Assembly (NCBI GenBank): GCA_020845575.1
Contig: JADLFL010000012.1
Location: 62,001-126,000, forward strand
DNA length: 64,000 bases
From: Acidobacteriota bacterium
GTDB lineage: Bacteria; Acidobacteriota; Vicinamibacteria; Vicinamibacterales; Vicinamibacteraceae
Direction: 5' to 3'
The notes below the pieces were generated by a model. It was not told the DNA's origin and ran no database searches. It worked only from the letters and a program-made list of their open reading frames with translations. The position numbers and the translations under genes are program-made. Below are positions 16,857 to 24,585 of the stretch, one piece after another (the stretch's first letter is position 1; every line of letters begins with the position of its first letter).

Positions 16857-18101
16857 ATGCTTCGAGCCACTCTACTCGTGCTTGTGTTCGCACCGGCGCT
16901 CCTGGCCCAGACCAGCTACGACCTGCTGCTGAAAGGCGGCCACGTCATCGATCCGAAGAATGGCATCAATGCTCTGATGGACGTGGCGGTGAAGGACGGG
17001 AGGATCGCCCGCGTGGCGGCGAACATCCCGGCCGCCGACGCCACCAGGGTGGCGGATGTGACAGGGCTGACGGTGACGCCTGGACTGATCGACATCCACG
17101 TACACGTCTATCAACGGCCCGACAACAGGGCCATGGCACGGGACAGCAACGTGCAGGCCGACGCGCACACGTTCCGCAGCGGGGTGACGACGATTGTGGA
17201 CGCGGGCTCATCCGGATGGCGGGACCTGCCGGAGTTCCGCAGGCGCGTCGTGGAGAAGTCACGGACGCGGGTGCTGGCGTTCGTGAACATCTCCGGCTCC
17301 GGCATGGGACTCGACAAGGAGGATGACCTCGGCGAACTGGATGTCGAAGCGACAGTGCGCGCCGTGAAGGAACACCGTGACATCGTCGTGGGCATCAAAT
17401 CGGCGCATTTCGGCGGCCCCGGCTGGGAGTCGATCGACGCGGCCGCCAGGGCGAGCCGGGCCGTCGAGATGCCGGTGATGGTGGACTTCGGCTATATGAA
17501 CGACGTCCGCAACCTGACCGGTCTTCTTGCTGACAAGTTGCAGCGAGGCGATATCTACACGCACTGTTATTCCGGGCATCGTGAGGAGCTGCTTCAGGAC
17601 GGCAACATCAATCCGGCGATGTTCACCGGCAGGAAGCGAGGCATCTTCTTCGACGTCGGGTTCGGCGCAGGCAGCTTCTATTGGTATGTCGCGGCTCCGG
17701 CGCTGCAGCAGGGCTTCCCACCGGACTCGATCTCCACCGATCTTCATACGGGCAGCATGAACGCCGGCATGAAGACGATGAACAACTCGATGTCTTCCGT
17801 GCTGAACCTTGGCGCCTCCCTCGCGGACGTGATCGCCATGTCCACCTGGAATCCGGCGAGACAGATCAAACGTCCCGAACTGGGCCACCTCGATGTCGGC
17901 GCCGGAGCCGACATCGCCGTGCTCCGTGTAGACGAAGGGCGGTTCGGATTCGTCGACTCCGCCGGTGCGGTGTATCCGGGCCGTCAGCGGATTGTCACCG
18001 AGCTCACGATCCGGGACGGGCGCGTGGTCTGGGATCTCAACGGCAGGACCAGCACGAGCTGGAAGGAGTTCCCGTACGACAGGAAGAAGTGGACGAAGTA
18101 G
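16857..18101 (+). CDS. Secreted amidohydrolase/deacetylase-family metallohydrolase
   Basis: A 414-residue protein. The ATG at 16857 follows AGGTGAGG and gives a clear signal peptide (LRATLLVLVFAPALLAQ). Metal-site motifs follow the amidohydrolase order: LIDIHVHV (HxH, about 81-88), a likely carboxylated Lys in VVGIKSAHFGG, His in YTHCYSGHRE and Asp in STDLHTGSMN. Composite-domain strands frame the barrel (VIDPKNGINALMDVAVKDGRI; GAGADIAVLRV). It belongs to the amidohydrolase/deacetylase group, with the substrate unknown. It lies 194 bases downstream of the regulator, and I see no other signal in that gap. Confidence 0.87.
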   Translation: MLRATLLVLVFAPALLAQTSYDLLLKGGHVIDPKNGINALMDVAVKDGRIARVAANIPAADATRVADVTGLTVTPGLIDIHVHVYQRPDNRAMARDSNVQADAHTFRSGVTTIVDAGSSGWRDLPEFRRRVVEKSRTRVLAFVNISGSGMGLDKEDDLGELDVEATVRAVKEHRDIVVGIKSAHFGGPGWESIDAAARASRAVEMPVMVDFGYMNDVRNLTGLLADKLQRGDIYTHCYSGHREELLQDGNINPAMFTGRKRGIFFDVGFGAGSFYWYVAAPALQQGFPPDSISTDLHTGSMNAGMKTMNNSMSSVLNLGASLADVIAMSTWNPARQIKRPELGHLDVGAGADIAVLRVDEGRFGFVDSAGAVYPGRQRIVTELTIRDGRVVWDLNGRTSTSWKEFPYDRKKWTK

Positions 18102-18262
18102 ACCGTCGCCTCGCGCCGCCGCGCAGGCGAGGCCGTGAGCACGCGCGCGCTGTAGACGATGGAAACCCGACGAGCCGCCGCGAAAGTTCGTTAGGATGGA
18201 CTATCGCGCGCGTGCTCCCCGGCAGCAGCGTCGCAGGGATGCCACGGTAAGCAAGGTCCTTG

Positions 18263-19594
18263 ATGTCCGCCAAAGTCAAGCCAACGGTTCTCGTCGCCGA
18301 CAACAATCTCCATACCCGCATGACCACGACGCGGGTGCTCATGCGCGACTTCGACATGGAGGTGAGCGAAGTCACCAACGGGATGGACGCCATCGAGCGT
18401 CTCAGCACGCGGGCGTTCTCGTTCCTCGTGCTCGACCTCGATCTCCCGATGATCGACGGCCTCCGCGTGCTCGAGATCCTGCGCCAGGGGCCCGACGATG
18501 CGGCGATGCCGACAGTGATCATCGCCGAATCCCCTGACGAGAGCACGGTGCGCCGCCTCATCGAGCTCGGCGTCGGGGACCTGATCCTGCGCCCGGTCGA
18601 CCCGCGCGTGCTGAGCCAGCGGCTCGCCACGTTCATCCAGCGGCATCGACATGCGCTCGGGCGCGACGAGTACAAGGATGGTGGCAAGCTTGCCAAGCCC
18701 GGCGCCACGCGCGTGCTCATCGCCGACGGCGACGCGAACTTCCGCGAGTTCGTCGTGTCGACGCTTCGAGAGAAGGTGACGACCACGGAAGCCGAGACGG
18801 GCGTGGCCGCACTCAAGGCCTGTCTCGAGTCGCCACCGGATGTCGCCCTCATCGGACACGATCTCGGCCTTCTCAAGAGCGACCTGCTCGTGGCGGAGCT
18901 CCGACGCGTGCCCGCATTGCGGGGCACGCGCGTCGTGGCCATCGCTCCGCAGAATCATCTCGAGAGCGTGGTGAAGTCGGCCGCCTACGACGGCGTGCTC
19001 GTGCGGACGTACATTCCGAAGCTGTTCGGCGATCAGTTCGATCGCCTGCTCCAGCGGGCGGACGGCCTGAATCGCGCCCTGGCCCTGTATCCCGCGCTGC
19101 AGGCGCGGTTGACGAGCGCCGTCGAGCAGGTCTTCGGCATGATGCTCGGCGTCGACGTCACGCCGCTCGACGCGTCGCCGGGCAAGGAACGCGACGGAGA
19201 CGCGATCTCGTGCCTGGTCGAGATCGAGGAGCTCAGCGAGCAGCTGGTCCTGCAGTTCCAGCTCACCATGCCGTTGGAACACGCGCGATTTGCGGCTGCC
19301 AGGATGCTCGGGACCTCGGACGCCGTGATCACGCCCACCGAACCAGACGCAGCTGTCAGCGAGATCGCCAATATCATCACGGGCCGCCTGCGGACGGCGT
19401 TGAACGAGCGCGGCATCAGCGTCCGCTGCGGATTGCCGACGATCCGTCATCACGCCGTGCGCGGCTGGGCGCCACCCGCCGACGGCGACGCCATCGTCGT
19501 CTTCTTCGAGGCGCACGCGCACGACCTCTGTATCTGCACGACCCTGTCCGGCAGCAACGCCGCCGGCGACAGCTCGCCCGACACGCCCGCCTGA
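18263..19594 (+). CDS. Response regulator with two REC domains and a CheX-like phosphatase domain
   Basis: A 443-residue protein; ATG 18263 is preferred over TTG 18260, with AAGG upstream. REC1 (about 7-125) has the acidic pair in VLVADN and phosphoacceptor Asp58 in LVLDLDLPMIDG. REC2 (about 149-265) starts VLIADGDANF, but the phosphoacceptor position reads ALIGHDLGLL, so the Asp seems lost. Residues about 275-435 resemble CheX/CheC, with the signature Glu and Asn in VSEIANIITG (366-370). It is probably a signalling protein joining a receiver to an aspartyl-phosphate phosphatase. No kinase or chemotaxis genes are adjacent. Confidence 0.78.
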   Translation: MSAKVKPTVLVADNNLHTRMTTTRVLMRDFDMEVSEVTNGMDAIERLSTRAFSFLVLDLDLPMIDGLRVLEILRQGPDDAAMPTVIIAESPDESTVRRLIELGVGDLILRPVDPRVLSQRLATFIQRHRHALGRDEYKDGGKLAKPGATRVLIADGDANFREFVVSTLREKVTTTEAETGVAALKACLESPPDVALIGHDLGLLKSDLLVAELRRVPALRGTRVVAIAPQNHLESVVKSAAYDGVLVRTYIPKLFGDQFDRLLQRADGLNRALALYPALQARLTSAVEQVFGMMLGVDVTPLDASPGKERDGDAISCLVEIEELSEQLVLQFQLTMPLEHARFAAARMLGTSDAVITPTEPDAAVSEIANIITGRLRTALNERGISVRCGLPTIRHHAVRGWAPPADGDAIVVFFEAHAHDLCICTTLSGSNAAGDSSPDTPA

Positions 19595-19634
19595 TCGTCG
19601 TTCGTCCGCTTGACGCGGCGATCGCGCCGTGCCA

Positions 19635-19667
19635 CTGTCTCCACTATGTCAGCCAGTGGAGAGACAG
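19635..19667 (+). terminator. Weak hairpin downstream of REC-REC-CheX gene
   Basis: CTGTCT-CCACT pairs with AGTGGA-GAGACAG around a nine-base loop, with a two-base bulge. No U-tract follows. It may be a factor-dependent terminator or RNA-stability stem in the 250-base gap before the RidA gene; nothing else stands out in that gap. Confidence 0.3.
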
Positions 19668-19844
19668 GGCGTCTCGATCTGAAGTGCCTTGGGAGCAGGA
19701 TCTCACCACGTCGGCTGCCGAGATCGAGATCGCAAGGTTACCTGCTGCCGCTGGACGGGTGGAACTCTGGTATCCGGGACCGATCAAGCGGCATTTACGT
19801 GCACCCGAAGACGGGCGTGATTGGCCAACAGCGCCGGCCGCGCC

Positions 19845-21092
19845 ATGAACGCTGACGCCCTCGCCGCCATGCTGGCCGGTGCGCTGTCGGTCACGAGCGC
19901 GGCCGTGCTCGTCGCGCAGGCTCAGGTGCCGATACGAGTCATCTCGCCGCCGGGCACAACGGTTGCCGGGCCGTACAGTCCCGGCGTGTTCGCGGGTGGC
20001 TTCCTGTACGTGTCGGGGCAGGGTGGACGCGATGCGGACGGCCGGCTGCCGGACACCATCGAAGGCCAGGTGCGCCAGGCGCTGCAGCACGTGAAGGCCA
20101 TCGTGGAGGCCGGCGGGCTCACGATGGCGCATGTGGTGTACAGCCAGGTCTATCTGACAGACATGGCCGACCACGACGTGATGGACCGCGTGTGGCGCGA
20201 GTTCTTCCCCACGGCGCCGCCGGCGCGCGCGGTTCTCGGCGTGTACAGCCTGCCGGCCGGCATCGCCGTCGAGATCAACGCCGTCGCGTATCGGGACCTC
20301 GAAGGCAGGCGACCGATCGTCCCACCCGGATACCCGCCGTCGTGCTCGTGGTCGCCGGGCGTGATGGCCGGCACCCGGTTGTTCCTGTCGGGATCGCCTG
20401 GCGCCGACGTGGCGACGGGGCGCGTGCCGCCGGACCCCGACGACCAGGTGCAGCTCGCGCTCGACAACATGCGGCAGATCCTGGTCGCCGCCGGACTCGA
20501 CTTCCGTCACGTCGTGTTCGTGAACCCTTACATGACGAGCGCCGCCTCGCGCCGGATGAATCCCATCTACGCGAAGCACTTCGAGTTCGGCAACACGCCG
20601 GCGCGCGCGACCATCAACGTGACGAGCCTGCCAGGCGGCAACACGATCCAGTTCACGGGCGTGGCGATCGCCGACCTCTCGCGCCGCCGCGCGTTCAGGC
20701 CGAAGAACATGGCACCCAGTCCGACGGCGAGTCCGTGCGTGCTGGCCGACGACACCTACTATTGTTCGGCCAAGGGCCCGTTCACGCCTGGCCCCGCCAG
20801 ACTTCAGGGCATCTGGGTGGGCAGCGTCGATGCGCAGATCCGCCAGACGATGAGGAACCTGCTCGACGGGCTTGAAGAGGCAGGGCTGGCGCTCCCGAAC
20901 GTCGTCGCGACGAACGTGTATCTGGACGACATGGACGACTACGCGCGCATGAATCGCGTCTATGCCCAGTACTTCCCGGACAATCCGCCGACGCGGACGA
21001 CCATCGCGCAGGTGGCCCCGACCGACCGCACGTCCAGTAGCGGCGACACGTATCCAGGCCTCGAGCAGATTTCGCTGATTGGGGTGAAATGA
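19845..21092 (+). CDS. Secreted triple-RidA (YjgF/UK114) domain protein
   Basis: A 415-residue protein with a probable signal peptide (AAMLAGALSVTSAAVLVAQAQ). Three RidA-like domains follow, at roughly residues 30-145, 150-270 and 285-415. Each has the opening GPYSPGV / SWSPGVMAG / KGPFTPGP type, a GQVRQAL / DQVQLAL / AQIRQTM helix, and the key Arg in PPARAVLGV / TPARATINV / PPTRTTIAQ. Free RidA is a homotrimeric enamine/imine deaminase with active sites at subunit interfaces, so a single chain could fold as a pseudo-trimer. The terminal Glu of the motif is kept in domain 1 (AVEINAVA) but altered in domain 2 (IQFTGVA). No strong ribosome site precedes the ATG; TTG 19821 is an alternative. Confidence 0.82.
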   Translation: MNADALAAMLAGALSVTSAAVLVAQAQVPIRVISPPGTTVAGPYSPGVFAGGFLYVSGQGGRDADGRLPDTIEGQVRQALQHVKAIVEAGGLTMAHVVYSQVYLTDMADHDVMDRVWREFFPTAPPARAVLGVYSLPAGIAVEINAVAYRDLEGRRPIVPPGYPPSCSWSPGVMAGTRLFLSGSPGADVATGRVPPDPDDQVQLALDNMRQILVAAGLDFRHVVFVNPYMTSAASRRMNPIYAKHFEFGNTPARATINVTSLPGGNTIQFTGVAIADLSRRRAFRPKNMAPSPTASPCVLADDTYYCSAKGPFTPGPARLQGIWVGSVDAQIRQTMRNLLDGLEEAGLALPNVVATNVYLDDMDDYARMNRVYAQYFPDNPPTRTTIAQVAPTDRTSSSGDTYPGLEQISLIGVK

Positions 21093-21133
21093 CGTACGCC
21101 CCGAGATGCGGATCGCCCGCGCGGTTCCAGCGA

Positions 21134-22627
21134 TCAGGCGGGCAGCACGTTCGCGTTGAGGCGGAACAGGTTGTCCGGGTCGTACTGCTTCTTGACCGCG
21201 ACCATGCGGGGAAAGTTCTCTCGATAGTTCGCGTTCAGGACGGCGCGTGTCTCGTCGTTGACTTCGTTGATGTAGAAGCCGCTGGTCAAGGGCTCGATGG
21301 CTCCCCAGTACTTGCGCGCCCACCCCATGTGCGGCGCGCCATCGTCGCCGACCTTCCATGACACGGCGGCCATCAAGGCGTGTTGAGCATGGCGGTGCGG
21401 AAAAGCCGCCGCGCCGACCGGCTGCCTGCCGATGGCACCGCCGGCGTGCTGGGTGAAGACGGCGGTGGAGCGGACCGGATGTCCCTCGAACCCGTCGATG
21501 ATGCCGGAGATCAGTTGCTCGCTGATGCCGGTCGTGAACCCGCTCTTCATGTACTCGCCCATCCCGCGCACGTCGGTGTCGTCGCCCGAACGCTGGACGT
21601 CCACGTAGCGCTGCGCCTTGATCGTGTCGGCGATGGGCGTCCCGAGCGTGCGCAACGGCGCGAGGTCGCGATCGGCGTTGTCGCCGCAGTAGCAGACGTG
21701 CAGCAGTGCGATGCCGTCCTTGCCGCCGGGAGGCTGCGCCATGACGAAGTCCACGTAGACCTCGTCGGACGCCCTGGCGGAGAACTCGGCGTAGAAGCGC
21801 AGCACCTCGCGCGCCTTCGCGATCGGAAAGACCAGGTCGCCGGCCGTGACGGTGCCGCCGAACGGATGCAACTGGAACTCGAAGCTGGTGACGACGCCGA
21901 AGTTGCCGCCGCCGCCGCGTACACCCCAGTAGAGGTCGGCGTTCTCATCCTTGTCTGCGTGACGGACAGAGCCGTCGGCGCAGACCACGTCCACACCGAC
22001 AACGTTGTCGACAGCGAGGCCGTACCTGCGCGCCAGCCGGCCGAACCCGCCGCCCGTCGTGAGGCCGCCGACGCCGGTATGCGAGACCGTGCCGAGCGGC
22101 GTCACCATGCCGTCTGCCGCTGCTTCGTGATCGACGAGACCGAGCAGCGAACCACCCTCGACGTACGCACGCCTGGTCCTGGTGTCCACCCTGACGCCAC
22201 GCATGCCGGACAGGTCGATCATCATGCCCTTGTCGCACGTGGACAGACCCGAGAAGCTGTGGCCACCGCACTTCACGGCCACGAGCAGGCCGTGCGCGGC
22301 AGCAAAACTCACGGCCGTGCGGACGTCGGCGGTTCCAGTCGGCCGGACGATGAGCGCCGGACGCCTGTCGATCGCCGGGTTCAGCACGCGCCGGGCGGCC
22401 TCGTACCCGGGAGACGACGACAGCAGCGTCGGGCCACGGAGGCTTGCGGCCAGATCCTTGATGGCTGCCGCCGGCAACGTGACGGCACGACCGTCACCAC
22501 GCACCGCATCGAGATCGGCCATCGTCGCCGGTGCGGCCTGATATGCACGGCTGAACGCAAGGCGTGGGGCGAGCGGAACGAACCCGGCGACAGCCGCGGC
22601 CGACTGAAGGAATGCGCGTCGATGCAT
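21134..22627 (-). CDS. FAD-linked oxidase, berberine-bridge-like, Tat-exported
   Basis: A 497-residue protein starting HRRAFLQSAAAVAG, a twin-arginine-like signal. The FAD-binding_4 domain contains VAVKCGGHSFSG (His for 8-alpha linkage) and GVGGLTTGGGFGRLARRYGL. The C-terminal BBE segment is YDPDNLFRLNANVLP. In bicovalent relatives a Cys lies before GVGG (GTCPTVG type); here the stretch reads GTVSHTGVGG, so only single covalent attachment is expected. It probably oxidises an alcohol, sugar or phenolic compound with O2. It converges on the RidA gene and diverges from the vWA gene. Confidence 0.86.
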   Translation of the reverse strand: MHRRAFLQSAAAVAGFVPLAPRLAFSRAYQAAPATMADLDAVRGDGRAVTLPAAAIKDLAASLRGPTLLSSSPGYEAARRVLNPAIDRRPALIVRPTGTADVRTAVSFAAAHGLLVAVKCGGHSFSGLSTCDKGMMIDLSGMRGVRVDTRTRRAYVEGGSLLGLVDHEAAADGMVTPLGTVSHTGVGGLTTGGGFGRLARRYGLAVDNVVGVDVVCADGSVRHADKDENADLYWGVRGGGGNFGVVTSFEFQLHPFGGTVTAGDLVFPIAKAREVLRFYAEFSARASDEVYVDFVMAQPPGGKDGIALLHVCYCGDNADRDLAPLRTLGTPIADTIKAQRYVDVQRSGDDTDVRGMGEYMKSGFTTGISEQLISGIIDGFEGHPVRSTAVFTQHAGGAIGRQPVGAAAFPHRHAQHALMAAVSWKVGDDGAPHMGWARKYWGAIEPLTSGFYINEVNDETRAVLNANYRENFPRMVAVKKQYDPDNLFRLNANVLPA

Positions 22628-22784
22628 GGTGGGGCTCCCGATGAGTCAACGCTGCGACCCAGGCAACCGAACGGCTGAGCTGCGGACCTTGTCCGGCGAG
22701 GGGCGCATGTCCGGATCGCGCCGTGCTTTGCGTATCCACCGATAGAGGAGGGCTGTCACGGAGACGGCCCCGCCGGAGACCGGA

Positions 22785-23759
22785 ATGCCTTACGTACGAA
22801 CCACTGCGGCGGGCCTGCTGACTGCAGTCACGCTGATTGTCTCGACCGTGAGCCTGACAGGCTCACAGCAGGATACGTCCAGCACCATGCTGGTCCTCGA
22901 TGCCTCGGGTTCCATGTGGGCCCAGGTCGGGGGCCGCACGAAGATCGCGATCGCACGCGACGCCGTCGATACGATGGTCTCGACGTGGCGGGGCGGTGAC
23001 CTCGGCCTCATGGCGTACGGTCACAATCGCAAGGGCGACTGCAACGACATCGAAGTCCTGCACCCGATCGGCCGTGCGGACGCGGCCGCCATGCGCCGCA
23101 CCGTCGGGGGCCTGAATCCCAGGGGCATGACACCCATCTCCGCCTCGGTCCGCCAGGCGGCAAACCTGCTGCGCTTGTCCGAACGGAAGGCGACAGTGAT
23201 CCTGATCAGCGACGGCGAAGAGACATGCGGCGCCGATCCCTGCGCCGTCGGCAAGGAACTGGAAGCCATCGGTGTCGATTTCACCGCCCACGTCGTCGGC
23301 TTCGACATCGCCCGCGGCAGTCGCGCACGCCAGCAGCTCGAATGCCTGGCGGCAAGCACGGGCGGGCGCTATCTTGACGCGCGCGACGCGCGTGAGCTCT
23401 CCGAGGCCCTCGCTGACGTCGCCGCCGCGTCGAGTGGCCCGCTGACCGGCGCACAGGAGTGGTTGCCCGGGTATTCACTGGGGTGGGTGGCGGGCACGGT
23501 CGTCGACGGCGTCGAGGACAACCACGCGACGCGCAGCGTAGCGTTCAGCGTCGAACAGACCGCCAGGGACTGCCAGACGCTGTGCAACGGCGAGGCAGGT
23601 TGCGCCGGCTGGCACTATGAGCCCACCGGGAGCTATTTCATCGACCATCCGCGCTGCTTTCTCAAGGGGTACACGGCCCCTCTGCGATTGGAGAAGCAGG
23701 ACGACAACTGGATCGCGGGCGTCAAGCCGGGCGCCAGGATCGTGATGGAGCAGCCATGA
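22785..23759 (+). CDS. Secreted von Willebrand factor A protein with C-terminal PAN-like domain
   Basis: A 324-residue protein with a signal peptide (TAAGLLTAVTLIVSTVSLTG). The vWA domain (about 33-210) has a full MIDAS: DASGSMW, the Thr in GMTPI and Asp in ISDGEE. A Cys-rich C-terminal region (about 240-320: RDCQTLCNGEAGCAGWHYE, HPRCFLKGY) looks like a PAN/apple fold. It probably binds a protein or carbohydrate at the cell surface. The following lipoprotein gene overlaps by ATGA, and a Ser/Thr kinase follows 47 bases later, suggesting one functional unit. Confidence 0.8.
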   Translation: MPYVRTTAAGLLTAVTLIVSTVSLTGSQQDTSSTMLVLDASGSMWAQVGGRTKIAIARDAVDTMVSTWRGGDLGLMAYGHNRKGDCNDIEVLHPIGRADAAAMRRTVGGLNPRGMTPISASVRQAANLLRLSERKATVILISDGEETCGADPCAVGKELEAIGVDFTAHVVGFDIARGSRARQQLECLAASTGGRYLDARDARELSEALADVAAASSGPLTGAQEWLPGYSLGWVAGTVVDGVEDNHATRSVAFSVEQTARDCQTLCNGEAGCAGWHYEPTGSYFIDHPRCFLKGYTAPLRLEKQDDNWIAGVKPGARIVMEQP

Positions 23760-24538
23760 ACCTGTGGCGGTGCTTTCCGATCGCGCGTCGTGCCGTGCTC
23801 GTCGTGGCGTTGACGGGCGTTGCGTGCGGAGCAACGGGATCGGATGCAGGCAGTGTCACCGACGCCGGTGTGGCCGATGCAGCGGCAAGGGTCGCGGCGC
23901 CAGTCGAGGCCGCACTGCAACCCGGCCAGCGCGTGCAGGGAACCCTCGTCGTGGACTGGGGGGCTGGTGACGTCATGTATCGGTCCGTTGCGACGGTCAT
24001 CGATGCCGATCTCGGCCGCAAGACAGCGGAGCGATTGCAGACCGCGGAGGGACAGCGCGATCTGGACCGCGCGAAGGAACGGGTGGGTGGCGGCGTGCGC
24101 GTGGGTGCCGATGACGTGCAGGCCATTGCCGAACAGTTCGCCGGGACGACGCGATACACCTCCGAGATTCGCGCTGTGTCGATCATCAAGATGCGTCAGG
24201 TGACGCTCAACGGCACGGCAGTAGACGGGACGCAGGTCACCCTGACGTTCAGCGTCGGCCTGACTGACGCGACGGTACGCGCCGCGGCACTCGACTACAC
24301 TCCGGACGCACGACGCCTGACGCAGTCGCTCACGAGCACCGTCGACGGTGGTGGACCCGTGACCGTGGAGATCGACCGATTCGAGCGGGTGAGCGACGAT
24401 ACGTGGTCGATCGCGGGGCGATTCACGAGCGGTGTCCTGCTGCCCGGCGTGCTGGCACGCGACCTGGCAGGCCGGCGCATCGAAGGTGTGCGCGGCAGGT
24501 TCGACGTGACGGAGGTGCACGTTCGCGCCGGTTTGTAG
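23756..24538 (+). CDS. Putative lipoprotein of unknown function
   Basis: A 260-residue protein. The N-terminus (RRAVLVVALTGVACGATG) looks like a lipoprotein signal with Cys near residue 24, though the residue three before Cys is Gly rather than the usual aliphatic. The mature part has TRYTSEIRAVSIIKMRQV and a final DVTEVHVRAGL and is rich in Asp and Val; I do not recognise the family. The ATGA overlap with the vWA gene implies coupled synthesis and perhaps a complex between the two. Confidence 0.6.
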   Translation: MNLWRCFPIARRAVLVVALTGVACGATGSDAGSVTDAGVADAAARVAAPVEAALQPGQRVQGTLVVDWGAGDVMYRSVATVIDADLGRKTAERLQTAEGQRDLDRAKERVGGGVRVGADDVQAIAEQFAGTTRYTSEIRAVSIIKMRQVTLNGTAVDGTQVTLTFSVGLTDATVRAAALDYTPDARRLTQSLTSTVDGGGPVTVEIDRFERVSDDTWSIAGRFTSGVLLPGVLARDLAGRRIEGVRGRFDVTEVHVRAGL

Positions 24539-24585
24539 CGCGCGTGCGGCCCGTGCCGCGGGTCCGTGAGGCGGCGACCAAGACC

